DNA of 64,000 bases from Phyllobacterium sp. 628 (GTDB lineage Bacteria > Pseudomonadota > Alphaproteobacteria > Rhizobiales > Rhizobiaceae): assembly GCF_014189505.1 (NCBI RefSeq), contig NZ_CP050301.1:2177501-2241500 (forward strand). Direction: 5' to 3'. Below are positions 9,917 to 19,217 of the stretch, piece after piece. The notes under the pieces were generated by a model. That model had not been told where the DNA came from. It saw only the letters and a program-made list of their open reading frames with translations, and searched no databases. The first letter of the stretch is position 1; every line of letters begins with the position of its first letter. A program made the position numbers and the translations under genes.

Positions 9917-10663
9917 CTAATCGCGACGTTCCCAGCCCTTTGGTCCCAGATGTTCCTGAGGCTTGTAGCGGATTTTATACTGCATCTTGCGTGAGCCCTC
10001 GACCCAATAGCCGAGATAGACATGCGGCAGGCCTGCCGCCGCAGCGCGCTGAATATGGTCGAGAATCATGAAGGTACCGAGTGAGCGGTCCGCATAATCA
10101 GGGTTGAAGAAGGAATAGACCATCGATAGCCCGTCGCCCATGATGTCTGTCAGTGCGACAGCGATCAGTTCGCCTTCGCCCTTCTTGGTGATGAACGAGT
10201 CAGGTCCGCGACGGCGATATTCAATGATCTGTGTGGGAACGTGCGTATCCTCAACCATCATTGCATAGTCGAGCACCGTCATTTCCGACATGCCGCCCTT
10301 GTTATGCCGCGCATCGAGATAGCGGCGGAACAGGTTATATTGCTCCGTGGAAGGTTCTGCCTGATGGATATTGCCGATCAGGTCCCGATTATGGTTCCAG
10401 ACCCGGCGCATGGATTTCTCCTGCTTGAACTCGCCGGCAAGAATACGAACGGAGACGCAGGCTCTGCAATTCTCGCAGGCGGGCCGATACGCAATGTTTT
10501 GCGAGCGCCGGAAACCGCCTTGCGTGAGCAGATCATTGAGTTCACTTGCGCGCCCACCCACAAGATGTGTGAAAACCTTGCGCTCCAGTTGCCCTTCCAG
10601 ATATGGGCAGGGCGAGGGTGCTGTCAGAAAAAACTGCGGTGATTGCTGCGGTTGATGCGTCAT
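9917..10663 (-). CDS. bpt: Aspartate/glutamate leucyltransferase
   Basis: A 248-residue Leu/Phe-tRNA-dependent N-end-rule transferase (Bpt, ATE-related). It adds leucine to N-terminal Asp/Glu and so marks proteins for ClpAP degradation. The N-terminal ATE domain has [16 protein letters not shown] and the cysteine cluster [15 protein letters not shown]. The C-terminal GNAT-like domain has [39 protein letters not shown] and the closing [13 protein letters not shown]. Length and motifs fit the bacterial Bpt class rather than eukaryotic arginyltransferase. Confidence 0.93.
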   Translation of the reverse strand: MTHQPQQSPQFFLTAPSPCPYLEGQLERKVFTHLVGGRASELNDLLTQGGFRRSQNIAYRPACENCRACVSVRILAGEFKQEKSMRRVWNHNRDLIGNIHQAEPSTEQYNLFRRYLDARHNKGGMSEMTVLDYAMMVEDTHVPTQIIEYRRRGPDSFITKKGEGELIAVALTDIMGDGLSMVYSFFNPDYADRSLGTFMILDHIQRAAAAGLPHVYLGYWVEGSRKMQYKIRYKPQEHLGPKGWERRD

Positions 10664-10738
10664 TCGTCATCCTGGAACGGTATGCAACTCCTATAGAATC
10701 GTAAGACCACTGATAACGTCAATTCAATTATATTGTAT

Positions 10739-11188
10739 TCAGTCGTGAATGTCGTCATCCCGTTCTATTTTTGAATTCAAACCATAGCACCGTGAACCGT
10801 TCCATGAATGGCTGGGGGCATCGTGTGCCCCGCCTGTGGAATGGCCCCAGCGGCCATTGAACGACAGAAAATCCTGGGCGAAATGCACGGTCAGCAGCCC
10901 GGAGCCATATTTGTCAGTCCAGATCATTGTGCGCTCAGGCCCGGTTTCGATCTCGTTTTCGGTCAGCGTGCCCATGACGAGCCCGTCTGCAGCATCGATC
11001 TGGTACGTTCCAAAAACATGCCCGTCCCTGCCGACATTCAGAATAGTTTCAATATCCTGATAGTCGCCGTTTGAAATCACTTCGCCACAAAACCGTCCGG
11101 CAGGAGATGCAGCCAGACTATTGCCAATACCGAGGCTGTAGAAAAAGAGCGCCATGAAGGCGAAGGCGTAAAGCCTGAGATGTGTCAT
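10739..11188 (-). CDS. Small exported protein of unknown function
   Basis: 149 residues from the ATG at 11188. The longer open frame upstream of this point overlaps the RDD gene and has no coding character. A signal peptide spans residues 1-27 (MTHLRLYAFAFMALFFYSLG ... SLAAS). The mature part has two cysteines (FCGEVIS and SRCYGLN) that could pair, and a compact Gly/Thr-rich beta-like body (GHVFGTYQIDAADGLVMGTL). I do not recognise a family. It follows the RDD gene on the same strand but a terminator hairpin lies between them. Confidence 0.7.
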   Translation of the reverse strand: MTHLRLYAFAFMALFFYSLGIGNSLAASPAGRFCGEVISNGDYQDIETILNVGRDGHVFGTYQIDAADGLVMGTLTENEIETGPERTMIWTDKYGSGLLTVHFAQDFLSFNGRWGHSTGGAHDAPSHSWNGSRCYGLNSKIERDDDIHD

Positions 11189-11211
11189 GGTTATGACCGG
11201 TAAATGAAGAA

Positions 11212-11229
11212 GGCTCCCGATCGGGAGCC
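11212..11229 (-). terminator. Rho-independent terminator of the RDD gene
   Basis: An 18-base perfect palindrome (GGCTCCCGATCGGGAGCC) followed on the minus strand by TTCTTCATTT. It lies 7 bases beyond the RDD stop codon. Confidence 0.75.
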
Positions 11230-11235
11230 CTCGGA

Positions 11236-11706
11236 TTAATTGTATGCGCGTACGACAACCGTACCTAGAAGCAGGTCGTGGACCGTGCGTTTGCGGTCCA
11301 AAACGAATGTCGCAAGGAGAATGAACGGTGTCAGTACCACGTTCAATCCCCAGAAAAGCACCGTATGGACGATGGCAAGCAGACCATCGACCTTTTGTCC
11401 ATCCAGACGCTCGAGCTTCAAGCCCATCATCTGCATACCTTTGGTTGCCTGACGCGAGCCGCCGAGTGTGGACGCGACATAAGCAAGCGCCACAGCCGGG
11501 AACATGATGCCATAAAGCATCCAGCCAAGGCCCAGCGTCGCAACGCCAAGAATGGCGATCACAATAGCGACGGGGATGCATAGGAAAAACACGATGACGT
11601 AATCCATCAGGAACGCGAAAACGCGGCTGGACCGCACGCCCTGATACATCCGCCAGTCGTCCAGGCGGTTGGTGATTATTTCGCCGTCAAGCGCGCTCGT
11701 ATTCAT
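11236..11706 (-). CDS. RDD-family membrane protein
   Basis: 156 residues from the ATG at 11706, which has GGGAAACGAA just upstream; an upstream start at 11727 lacks such a site. RDD proteins are small inner-membrane proteins named for conserved Arg-Asp-Asp. Here a first helix follows SSRVFAFLMDYVIVFFLCIP, then a second (GLGWMLYGIMFPAVALAYV), the conserved QATKGMQMMGLKLERLDGQ loop, and a last helix before VLDRKRTVHDLLLGTVVV. The function is unknown; some members influence ion homeostasis. Confidence 0.88.
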   Translation of the reverse strand: MNTSALDGEIITNRLDDWRMYQGVRSSRVFAFLMDYVIVFFLCIPVAIVIAILGVATLGLGWMLYGIMFPAVALAYVASTLGGSRQATKGMQMMGLKLERLDGQKVDGLLAIVHTVLFWGLNVVLTPFILLATFVLDRKRTVHDLLLGTVVVRAYN

Positions 11707-11817
11707 TTCGTTTCCCGTTTCAAACACACGGACACAGCGCCGTGCTCTTGCAGTTGGGAATTCTAGAATAGAAATTCAAGGAGTTTCTGTCGAATAGGGT
11801 TGCACGTGGCCTTGTGC

Positions 11818-11933
11818 GTGGTTCGACAAGCTCACCATGAGGGAGTGGGATGGGTTGCAAAGCCAATCTGCAATTTTGCAGAACTAGCTCCCTGCAATCC
11901 TCACCTTCCCTCATGGTGAGCTTGTCGAACCAC
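11818..11933. repeat. Dispersed palindromic repeat, copy 2
   Basis: Perfect 27-bp inverted arms at 11818-11844 and 11907-11933 (core GGTTCGACAAGCTCACCATG). The loop shares words with copy 1, such as CAGAACT-AGCTCCCTGCA. It lies between the RDD and hemB genes. Confidence 0.9.
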
Positions 11934-11950
11934 TTACAAAATTTATGCAA

Positions 11951-12988
11951 TCAGAGCCCAGCCTTCAGACGCTCTGCAACCAAAGGGGCAAAATAAGTCA
12001 GGATGCCATCACAACCGGCACGCTTGAATGCGAGCAGTGTTTCCATCATCACCCGCTCTTCGTCGATCCAGCCATTGGCACCCGCAGCCTTGATCATCGT
12101 ATATTCACCCGACACCTGATAGGCGAATGTCGGCACAGAGAATGTTTCCTTGAGGCGGTGAATGATATCGAGATAGGGCAGGCCCGGCTTGACCATCAGG
12201 GAATCCGCACCTTCCGCCAGATCCTGTTCCGCTTCGCGAATGGCTTCATCCGTATTGGCCGGGTCGATGTAGTAGGTCTTCTTGTCACCCTTGAGACGGC
12301 CGGACGTGCCGATGGCCTCGCGGTAGGGACCATAGAAAGCCGACGCGAATTTCGTGGCATAGGCCATGATAGCAACATCCTGAAAACCGTTCTGGTCCAG
12401 TGCTTCGCGAATAGCGCCAATGCGGCCGTCCATCATGTCCGATGGCGCAATGATATCGGCGCCAGCGGCAGCCTGTAGCACCGCACCGCGAGTGATCTGC
12501 GCCACTGTCTCGTCATTGACGATGATACCATCGCGCAAAATGCCATCATGACCGTGACTGGTGAATGGATCGAGAGCCACATCGGTGATAATGCCGATTT
12601 CCGGCACTGCGTCCTTGATCGCCCGCGTGGCACGGTTGATCAGATTGTCCGCGTCAAGAATACCGGAGCCGGTCTGGTCGCGCAGGCTTGGATCGATATT
12701 GGCAAAGGTTGCAATGGCCGGAATACCAAGTTTCGCGGCACGCTCTGCCTCGCGCGCCGCCATATCGACGGAAAAACGCTGAACGCCGGGCATGGCAGCA
12801 ATGTCTTCGCGCCGATTCGTGCCTTCGCATAAAAAGATTGGCCAGATGAGATCGTTGACCGTCAGCTGGTTCTCCTGAACCAGCCGGCGCGACCAGTCCG
12901 CTTTGCGCATACGGCGCAGACGGCGGCTCTGCGTGATTTCATCGACGGTCCTGCCGGTGCTGGCGTGAAAAGGCGAAACTTTGTTCAT
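11951..12988 (-). CDS. hemB: Delta-aminolevulinic acid dehydratase (porphobilinogen synthase)
   Basis: 345 residues. It condenses two 5-aminolevulinates to porphobilinogen in haem synthesis. Schiff-base lysines are Lys213 (AYATKFASAFYGPYREA) and Lys267 (LMVKPGLPYLD). The metal-site stretch reads DVALDPFTSHGHDG: the three zinc-binding cysteines of E. coli-type enzymes are replaced by Ala/Asp/Asp, which predicts a Mg-dependent, zinc-free enzyme as in Bradyrhizobium. I use the ATG at 12988; one codon upstream (12991) is equally possible, with AGGG ahead of both. The longer open frame to 13099 adds residues not seen in the family. Confidence 0.95.
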   Translation of the reverse strand: MNKVSPFHASTGRTVDEITQSRRLRRMRKADWSRRLVQENQLTVNDLIWPIFLCEGTNRREDIAAMPGVQRFSVDMAAREAERAAKLGIPAIATFANIDPSLRDQTGSGILDADNLINRATRAIKDAVPEIGIITDVALDPFTSHGHDGILRDGIIVNDETVAQITRGAVLQAAAGADIIAPSDMMDGRIGAIREALDQNGFQDVAIMAYATKFASAFYGPYREAIGTSGRLKGDKKTYYIDPANTDEAIREAEQDLAEGADSLMVKPGLPYLDIIHRLKETFSVPTFAYQVSGEYTMIKAAGANGWIDEERVMMETLLAFKRAGCDGILTYFAPLVAERLKAGL

Positions 12989-13167
12989 CATTGCTGCCCT
13001 GTCCGTATGAGGCGGACTTTCTTCCTGTTGTTTGGAACGTTTCCAGATATTGGAAACGGTTTTAACAGGCTTCACCCCGTGGACCAAGATGCTTGGCAAG
13101 AGATGTGATCCATTGACGCGGTATGCCGGAGTTTCCTAACCTCACGATAATGAACAAGGAGGGGTGT

Positions 13168-14223
13168 ATGGAAATCGATTTTGGCGGCGAGGGCGAAATC
13201 GCATTTGAAACCAGGGGGAAGGCCGGGTTGGTTCGCCTGACCCGCCCGAAGGCCCTGAATGCGCTGACGCCTGTCATGGTCAGGGCCATGTACCGCGCCT
13301 TGCAAGCCTGGGCCGCTGATCCTGAAATTCACTGCGTGGTTGTCGAGGGCGAGGGGCGGGCCTTTTGCGCTGGCGGCGATATTCTTGCGGTCTATCGTGC
13401 GGGAAAAGCCGGAGCACCACTTTACGACTTCTTCCATGACGAATACCGGTTGAACGCTTTTATAAGACACTTTCCCAAACCCTATATATCGCTGATCGAC
13501 GGAATTGTGATGGGCGGCGGCGTTGGGATTTCCGTCCACGGCTCGCACCGCATCGTCACCGAGAATGTCATGTTCGCCATGCCGGAAGTCGGAATCGGTT
13601 TCTTTCCGGATGTGGGTGGTAGCGCCTTCCTGCCGCATTTGCCTGAGCATTTTGGCACATATCTCGCCCTGACCGGCAATCGAATTCGCCAGGGAGATTG
13701 TCTGCAGAGCGGTATCGCTACCCATGCAATTCGGGCTGAACACAAGGAAGCTATCCGCCACGCTTTGATCAAAACCGGTGACCCTGCTGAAGCCCTGCGC
13801 GATAAAACGATCAATCCGGACTATGAAACCAGCGAGAAAATACGCGATATGATCGGCGTTCTGTTCGATCCGCAAACTCTGGGCGGCTGTCTTATTCGCT
13901 TGGCCGCTGCCGGAGTAAATGAAAACGAAGATGCGCAGCGGGTTCTGGATATTGTCAGGACGCGCTCTCCAACCAGCCTGCATGTGACGTTCAGGCAGAT
14001 CGAAGAAGGGCGTGATCTCGACATGGATCAATGCATGCAAATGGAATACCGCATCCTGTCCAGAATGCTGGAGAACCATGACTTTTATGAAGGTGTCCGC
14101 GCGCTTCTCGTCGATAAGGACAATGCGCCCGCGTGGCAGCCGGCAACCATTGAAGATGTCACACCTGAAATGATTGATGCCTATTTTGCGCCACTGGGTG
14201 AGCGGGAACTGCAGCTTACATGA
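13168..14223 (+). CDS. Enoyl-CoA hydratase/isomerase-family protein, 3-hydroxyisobutyryl-CoA hydrolase-like
   Basis: 351 residues from the ATG at 13168, preceded by an excellent AAGGAGGGG site; an ATG at 13123 has none. The crotonase fold is clear: an oxyanion-hole loop in GRAFCAGGDILAVY and a second Gly-rich loop in GIVMGGGVGISVHGSHR. The stretch MPEVGIGFFPDVGGSAFLPH is the hallmark of 3-hydroxyisobutyryl-CoA hydrolases of valine breakdown, and the extended C-terminal region (residues 200-350) is also typical of that subgroup. Valine catabolism partners are not adjacent. It overlaps the next gene by 4 bases. Confidence 0.85.
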   Translation: MEIDFGGEGEIAFETRGKAGLVRLTRPKALNALTPVMVRAMYRALQAWAADPEIHCVVVEGEGRAFCAGGDILAVYRAGKAGAPLYDFFHDEYRLNAFIRHFPKPYISLIDGIVMGGGVGISVHGSHRIVTENVMFAMPEVGIGFFPDVGGSAFLPHLPEHFGTYLALTGNRIRQGDCLQSGIATHAIRAEHKEAIRHALIKTGDPAEALRDKTINPDYETSEKIRDMIGVLFDPQTLGGCLIRLAAAGVNENEDAQRVLDIVRTRSPTSLHVTFRQIEEGRDLDMDQCMQMEYRILSRMLENHDFYEGVRALLVDKDNAPAWQPATIEDVTPEMIDAYFAPLGERELQLT

Positions 14224-14648
14224 TCGAGAAAGCCACTCATCTGCCATTTGACGCAACATTGGCCCAGACCGGCTTCATCTGGTTGCTCCGCGTGGTGTCT
14301 ATTTATTGCCTTGTGGCAGGTGTCGGCTATTGGGTGCAGATCATGGGTTATTATGAAGGCCTGCTCTGGCGCTTTGATCTGATGCCCTGGCAATGGAAGG
14401 TGGCCTCCGTTTCGCTTGCCATGCTGTTTCCGGTCGCATCCACCGGCCTTTGGATGATGGTATCATGGGGTCCGGTCATCTGGTTCGTCGCCGCGCTTGG
14501 CGAAACACTGATGTTCACGGTGTTCTCGGAGTACTTCTTTTATAGGCCGATTATCGCCGTCATTCATGGCTGTGTGGCGCTGCTCTATATTGCCTTCCGC
14601 ATTGTACTTTTCCTGCAGAAACGTCAACAGGCCATGCCTGTGCGCTGA
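14220..14648 (+). CDS. DUF6163-like integral membrane protein
   Basis: A 142-residue protein with four predicted membrane segments (TGFIWLLRVVSIYCLVAGV, WKVASVSLAMLFPVASTGLW, VIWFVAALGETLMFTVFSEY and IIAVIHGCVALLYIAFRIVL). Proteins of this type are typically found next to LdtR in rhizobia, as here; this is recalled, not searched. The start overlaps the upstream hydrolase stop (ATGA). The gene may take part in envelope maintenance with the downstream LdtR-LdtP pair, which is inference from position. Confidence 0.75.
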   Translation: MIEKATHLPFDATLAQTGFIWLLRVVSIYCLVAGVGYWVQIMGYYEGLLWRFDLMPWQWKVASVSLAMLFPVASTGLWMMVSWGPVIWFVAALGETLMFTVFSEYFFYRPIIAVIHGCVALLYIAFRIVLFLQKRQQAMPVR

Positions 14649-14659
14649 CAGGGCGGTAA

Positions 14660-14730
14660 GTCTTCGTTAAGCCTGAAATTGCATCCTTCATGGTAAGATA
14701 CTGTTAAGTCTGAGTTTTAATTCGAATTTT
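14660..14730 (+). promoter_or_regulatory. Possible ldtR control region: direct repeats and AT-rich palindrome
   Basis: Two near-identical words (GTTAAGCCTG around 14667 and GTTAAGTCTG around 14703) are followed by an AT-rich palindrome with core AATTCGAATT at 14719-14728, about 70 bases before the ldtR start. This could be an autoregulatory site. The evidence is pattern only. Confidence 0.25.
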
Positions 14731-14797
14731 ATGCGTATTGGATAGTGTTGCCTCAACGGTGAGAAAAATACACCGAAACAACAGTGAGGCAGGTATT

Positions 14798-15313
14798 ATG
14801 AACAACATACAGAGAAAGTCTGGAACGAGCCCGCATGCAACCGTCAATGATACAGCATTGCGGACTCTTTATCTTGAAGCACTCCAGTTGGTCGAACGTT
14901 TGCATCGTCGTTTACTTGACGTTGTCAAAGATGAATTCGACCGGAATGGCCGCAGCGACATCAATGCGATCCAGGCATTGCTGCTTTTCAACATCGGTAA
15001 TGCTGAATTGACCGCTGGTGAACTGCGCAGCCGCGGTTACTATCTCGGCTCAAACGTTTCCTACAATCTGAAGAAACTGGTCGAACTCGGCTTCATTTCC
15101 CATGAACGTTCACGCACCGACCGCCGTTCGGTCCGGGTTAGCCTGACCGAGAAGGGCAACGAAGTGGCCGAACTGGTTGCAGGTCTCTACGAGCGCCATG
15201 TAGCTTCGATTGAACATGTCGGTGGCATCAAGGCTGAAGAGTTCCAGTCCATGAACAAGGCGTTGCAGCGTCTTGATCGCTTCTGGAATGATACAATCGC
15301 CTACCGCATGTAA
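14798..15313 (+). CDS. ldtR: MarR-type winged-helix regulator LdtR
   Basis: 171 residues from the ATG at 14798 (GAGGCAGG upstream); an in-frame start at 14738 has no such site. The winged helix is seen in ELTAGELRSRGYYLGSNVSY with the recognition helix NLKKLVELGFISHERS and the wing RTDRRSVRVSLTEKG. LdtR homologues in Liberibacter and Sinorhizobium control an L,D-transpeptidase gene and osmotic tolerance, and that target lies immediately downstream here. The gene ends in its own imperfect terminator, so ldtP is probably transcribed separately. Confidence 0.87.
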   Translation: MNNIQRKSGTSPHATVNDTALRTLYLEALQLVERLHRRLLDVVKDEFDRNGRSDINAIQALLLFNIGNAELTAGELRSRGYYLGSNVSYNLKKLVELGFISHERSRTDRRSVRVSLTEKGNEVAELVAGLYERHVASIEHVGGIKAEEFQSMNKALQRLDRFWNDTIAYRM

Positions 15314-15334
15314 GTTCAGTCCATTCTGCAAACA

Positions 15335-15368
15335 AAAGCCCGGCTTCGCACCATGCGAAGGCGGCTTT
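15335..15368 (+). terminator. Probable terminator after ldtR
   Basis: An imperfect stem pairs AAAGCC-CGG-CTTCGC with GCGAAGGCGGCTTT around an ACCAT loop. The stem is strong but the T-run is short. Confidence 0.5.
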
Positions 15369-15634
15369 GCTGTGGGTTGCTTTAATCACTGGTTTTACAG
15401 TCATTAATCCGCCATAATGCCGTGAAAATGCGGCAAGAGTTATTCCAGTTTCAGTGAAGCTCTCATGTTGGCTCCGCACGGGCTGATCGGCGTTTGAACC
15501 ATCACGATTACGCTATCGGTGCGAAAGTTGCTGTTTGTTAAGGGTGTTCCTGATAATTTTGGAAACCATAGTCGCCGCTATGCGTTACAGGCGGCAGGCT
15601 GGCTGCAGAACTTCCAATTGGGTTGGGCATTATT

Positions 15635-16912
15635 ATGAAGAATTTTAAATCATCAGGGCTTGATCGCCGCGCGTTCCTCACGGGAGTGGCCACTGCTGGT
15701 TTGGCTGCCATAACATCGTCCGCCTGGGCCGATGATACGGCAATCAATGATATCCTTGCCTCTCCACGCCGCGGCAATTGGGACGATCAGTTTGATGCGC
15801 GTTCAAGCGCGCATGCCAAAGTTGCCAGTTTCCAGCCAATCGCCAGCCCTGAAACAGTCTCCTTCGTTGAGGCCGCCATCAATTCGTATAGCCAGATCGT
15901 CGCCAATGGCGGCTGGCCCAATGTGCCTGTCACGACCAAATTGCAGCTGGGCGTTGTCGATCCATCGGTCGCTATTTTGCGCAAGCGCCTGATGGTTTCA
16001 GGCGATCTGTCGGCGAGCGCCGGTGTTTCCAATTCATTTGATACCTATGTTGATGCGGCGGTGAAGCGTTTCCAGACCCGTCATGGTCTGCCTGCCGACG
16101 GCGTTATGGGACAGTTCACCATTGCCGCCATGAATATTCCTGCCAACATTCGCCTTGGCCAGTTGCAGACCAATCTCGAACGCGTACGCACGCTCGCCGG
16201 TGCAAATCAGGGTGGCCGTTATGTCATGGTCAACATTCCTGCTGCCCAGATTGAAGCTGTCGAAGGTGGCCGCGTCGTTCAGCGCCATACCGCCATTGTC
16301 GGCAAGATCGACCGTCAGACGCCGATTCTCGACTCCAAGATTTCCGAGGTCATCCTCAATCCTTACTGGACGGCACCAAAGTCTATCATCCAGAAAGATA
16401 TTATTCCGCTGATGCGCAAGGACCCGACATACCTCACGCGCAACAAGATCCGCCTGTTCAACGAACAGCGCCAGGAAGTACCGCCGGAAAGCGTTGACTG
16501 GAATACGGATGATGCAGTCAAGCTGATGTTCCGTCAGGATCCGGGCAAGATCAACGCCATGTCCTCCACGAAGATCAACTTCGCCAATCCGTATGCTGTC
16601 TACATGCATGACACACCGCAGCAGGGCAATTTCAACAAGCTCATGCGCTTTGATTCGTCCGGCTGCGTGCGCGTCCAGAATGTTCGCGATCTGAATGTAT
16701 GGCTGCTGCGCAACACGCCGGGCTGGGACCGTCAGACCATGGATGCGACGATCAAATCCGGCGTCAACACGCCGATTGCGGTTACCGATCCGGTTCCGCT
16801 GCACTTCGTTTACGTGTCTGCCTGGTCAACCGGCGACGGTGTTGTCCAGCTGCGCGACGATATTTACGAGCGTGATGGTCAGCAGGCCCTGTCGATTGGC
16901 ACCAACACCTGA
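15635..16912 (+). CDS. ldtP: Tat-exported L,D-transpeptidase with peptidoglycan-binding domain
   Basis: 425 residues from the ATG at 15635; a TTG four codons upstream is unlikely. The N-terminus is a twin-arginine signal (GLDRRAFLTGVATAGLAA) with a cut near SSAWA. A peptidoglycan-binding domain follows (about residues 105-165, VKRFQTRHGLPADGVMGQFT). The YkuD catalytic domain has His325 in YMHDTP and the nucleophile Cys344 in FDSSGCVRVQNVRDL. It forms 3-3 crosslinks in peptidoglycan, or anchors proteins to it, in the periplasm. The layout is YcbB-like. It is the expected target of the neighbouring LdtR. Confidence 0.93.
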   Translation: MKNFKSSGLDRRAFLTGVATAGLAAITSSAWADDTAINDILASPRRGNWDDQFDARSSAHAKVASFQPIASPETVSFVEAAINSYSQIVANGGWPNVPVTTKLQLGVVDPSVAILRKRLMVSGDLSASAGVSNSFDTYVDAAVKRFQTRHGLPADGVMGQFTIAAMNIPANIRLGQLQTNLERVRTLAGANQGGRYVMVNIPAAQIEAVEGGRVVQRHTAIVGKIDRQTPILDSKISEVILNPYWTAPKSIIQKDIIPLMRKDPTYLTRNKIRLFNEQRQEVPPESVDWNTDDAVKLMFRQDPGKINAMSSTKINFANPYAVYMHDTPQQGNFNKLMRFDSSGCVRVQNVRDLNVWLLRNTPGWDRQTMDATIKSGVNTPIAVTDPVPLHFVYVSAWSTGDGVVQLRDDIYERDGQQALSIGTNT

Positions 16913-16940
16913 TCTTCGCTTTTAGAGATTTTCCATTGGA

Positions 16941-16965
16941 AAGACCGCCTTCGGGCGGTCTTTTT
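16941..16965 (+). terminator. Rho-independent terminator of ldtP
   Basis: A GC-rich stem AAGACCGCC-TTCG-GGCGGTCTT runs into a T-run, 28 bases after the ldtP stop. Confidence 0.9.
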
Positions 16966-17093
16966 GCATTTGAACCGTGGATGGCGGTTTCGGGCTAGTG
17001 CTTTTCGCCCACCGGCCATTGGCCTTGATCATTTAAGTATGATAATGCGCCGGAATACCTACTCACTTACCGGCAAATGAGGGTCAAGACACC

Positions 17094-18404
17094 ATGTCGA
17101 ATGCAAGCGCTTCCGTTGCAGATACCTTTTTCAACGCGTCACTCGAAGACATCGATCCGGAAATCTTCAGCTCCATCCGCAAGGAACTTGGCCGTCAGCG
17201 CCATGAAATCGAGCTGATCGCTTCGGAAAATATTGTTTCGCGCGCCGTGCTTGAAGCACAGGGCTCGATCATGACCAACAAATATGCTGAGGGATATCCG
17301 GGCAAGCGCTACTATGGCGGCTGCCAGTTTGTTGATATTGCTGAAGAATTGGCCATTGAGCGCGCCAAGAAGCTGTTCAATTGCGAATTCGCAAATGTTC
17401 AGCCGAATTCGGGCAGCCAGATGAATCAGGCGGTCTTCCTGGCTCTTCTGCAGCCGGGCGATACATTCATGGGTCTCGATCTCAACTCCGGCGGTCACCT
17501 CACGCACGGTTCGCCGGTCAACATGTCCGGCAAATGGTTCAATGTTGTTTCCTACGGTGTGCGTCAGGACGACAACCTGCTCGATATGGCCGAAATCGAA
17601 CGTCTGGCGCATCAGCACAAGCCAAAGCTGATCATCGCCGGTGGTACTGCCTATTCGCGCGTCTGGGATTTTGAACGTTTCCGTCAGATCGCCGATGCCG
17701 TTGGTGCCTATCTTATGGTCGATATGGCGCACATCGCCGGCCTCGTTGCTGCCGGTGTCCATCCATCGCCGCTACCCCATGCGCATGTGACCACAACGAC
17801 AACGCACAAATCCCTGCGCGGTCCGCGTGGCGGCATGATCCTGACCAACGACGCGGATATCGCCAAGAAGATCAATTCGGCTGTATTCCCCGGCCTGCAG
17901 GGCGGCCCGCTGATGCATGTCATCGCAGCCAAGGCCGTGGCTTTCGGCGAAGCGCTGAAGCCGGAGTTCAAGACCTATGGCGAGAATGTTGTCACCAACG
18001 CCCGCACGCTGGCTGAATCGCTCAAGAAAAACGGTCTTAACATCGTATCCGGCGGCACTGACAATCACCTGATGCTGGTTGATCTGCGTCCAAAGAATGC
18101 AACAGGCAAGCGTGCGGAGGCTGCTCTCGGCCGCGCCAACGTTACCTGCAACAAGAATGGCATTCCTTTTGACCCGGAAAAGCCATTCGTAACATCAGGT
18201 GTTCGCCTCGGCACACCGGCAGGAACAACGCGTGGCTTCGGCCCGGCAGAATTCACCGAAATCGGCAATCTGATTTCGGAAGTTCTGGATGGTTTGAAGG
18301 TTGCCAATTCCGACGAGGGCAATGCAGCGGTTGAAAAGGCCGTGCAGCAGAAGGTTGTCGCCCTGACTGACCGCTTCCCGCTCTATCCCTATCTCGGCCA
18401 GTAA
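17094..18404 (+). CDS. glyA: Serine hydroxymethyltransferase
   Basis: A 436-residue PLP enzyme that interconverts serine and glycine and charges tetrahydrofolate with a one-carbon unit. The PLP lysine is Lys239 in [17 protein letters not shown]. Other hallmarks are [38 protein letters not shown] and [19 protein letters not shown]. Length is normal for the family, with a slightly long N-terminus. It is the first gene of the glyA-nrdR-rib block but is closed by its own terminator. Confidence 0.98.
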   Translation: MSNASASVADTFFNASLEDIDPEIFSSIRKELGRQRHEIELIASENIVSRAVLEAQGSIMTNKYAEGYPGKRYYGGCQFVDIAEELAIERAKKLFNCEFANVQPNSGSQMNQAVFLALLQPGDTFMGLDLNSGGHLTHGSPVNMSGKWFNVVSYGVRQDDNLLDMAEIERLAHQHKPKLIIAGGTAYSRVWDFERFRQIADAVGAYLMVDMAHIAGLVAAGVHPSPLPHAHVTTTTTHKSLRGPRGGMILTNDADIAKKINSAVFPGLQGGPLMHVIAAKAVAFGEALKPEFKTYGENVVTNARTLAESLKKNGLNIVSGGTDNHLMLVDLRPKNATGKRAEAALGRANVTCNKNGIPFDPEKPFVTSGVRLGTPAGTTRGFGPAEFTEIGNLISEVLDGLKVANSDEGNAAVEKAVQQKVVALTDRFPLYPYLGQ

Positions 18405-18420
18405 GCATTGATTGTTTTTG

Positions 18421-18449
18421 AAAAATGGCGGCCTTGTGCCGCCATTTTT
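18421..18449 (+). terminator. Rho-independent terminator of glyA
   Basis: Stem AAAAATGGCGGC-CTTGT-GCCGCCATTTTT, 16 bases after the glyA stop. With A- and T-runs on both sides it could work in both directions. Confidence 0.9.
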
Positions 18450-18472
18450 GTTTGCAGTTGCAGGAAGATCGC

Positions 18473-18594
18473 GCGTGGTTCGACAAGCTCACCATGAGGG
18501 AGAGTGAGGATTGCAACGCCCATTCTGCGATGTTGCAGAAGTATCCCTTCCTGCAGTCCTCCATGTCCCTCATGGTGAGCTTGTCGAACCACGC
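18473..18594. repeat. Dispersed palindromic repeat, copy 3
   Basis: Perfect 29-bp inverted arms at 18473-18501 and 18566-18594 with the same arm core as copy 2, in the glyA-nrdR gap. Confidence 0.9.
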
Positions 18595-18729
18595 ACAATG
18601 ACTTTGCCGCCTACATCCAACCGTCCCAACCGTTTCTTTGACACATCGTCGCGGTGAGAGTGCTTTTATATCGTACCGAAAGACACTATCTTCTCATCGA
18701 TTTCAGAATCATCTCCAGAAAGCCGAACG

Positions 18730-19212
18730 ATGCGTTGTCCCTATTGCCAGTCTGAGGATACTCAGGTGAAAGATTCCCGCCCAGCCGAAGATGGGGCGGT
18801 GATCCGCAGACGGCGTATTTGTACCGTATGCGGCGGACGGTTCACGACTTTTGAACGGGTGCAACTGCGGGACCTGAGCGTTATCAAGAAGAGCGGCCGC
18901 AAGGTCGCGTTTGATCGCGACAAGCTGATGCGTTCCGTCGAAGTGGCGTTGCGCAAGCGGCAGGTCGATCCGGAGCGGGTTGAGCGCGCCGTATCAGGAA
19001 TTGTCCGCCAGCTGGAAAGTTCGGGTGAACCTGAAGTCTCGTCCGATGAAATCGGCCGTCTGGTCATGGATGCGCTCAAAGGGATTGATGACATCGCTTA
19101 TATCCGCTTTGCATCGGTTTACCGCAATTTCCGCGAGGCAAAAGACTTCCATAACGTGATCGACGAAATCACGGCTGGTGACGTCGCTTCCGATCCGGTC
19201 GAGGATGAGTGA
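18730..19212 (+). CDS. nrdR: Transcriptional repressor NrdR
   Basis: 160 residues. An N-terminal zinc ribbon has cysteine pairs in [13 protein letters not shown] and [16 protein letters not shown]. An ATP-cone follows (residues ~49-139, [20 protein letters not shown]). NrdR senses ATP/dATP and represses ribonucleotide reductase genes. Position between glyA and ribD is conserved in alphaproteobacteria. Its stop lies 5 bases before the chosen ribD start. Confidence 0.97.
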   Translation: MRCPYCQSEDTQVKDSRPAEDGAVIRRRRICTVCGGRFTTFERVQLRDLSVIKKSGRKVAFDRDKLMRSVEVALRKRQVDPERVERAVSGIVRQLESSGEPEVSSDEIGRLVMDALKGIDDIAYIRFASVYRNFREAKDFHNVIDEITAGDVASDPVEDE

Positions 19213-19217
19213 ATTCC

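Noticed and set aside
11189-11581. N-terminal extension of the exported protein to 280 residues
   Set aside because: It overlaps the RDD gene in another frame and reads as a Cys/His/Arg-rich shadow; the ATG at 11188 begins a clear signal peptide.
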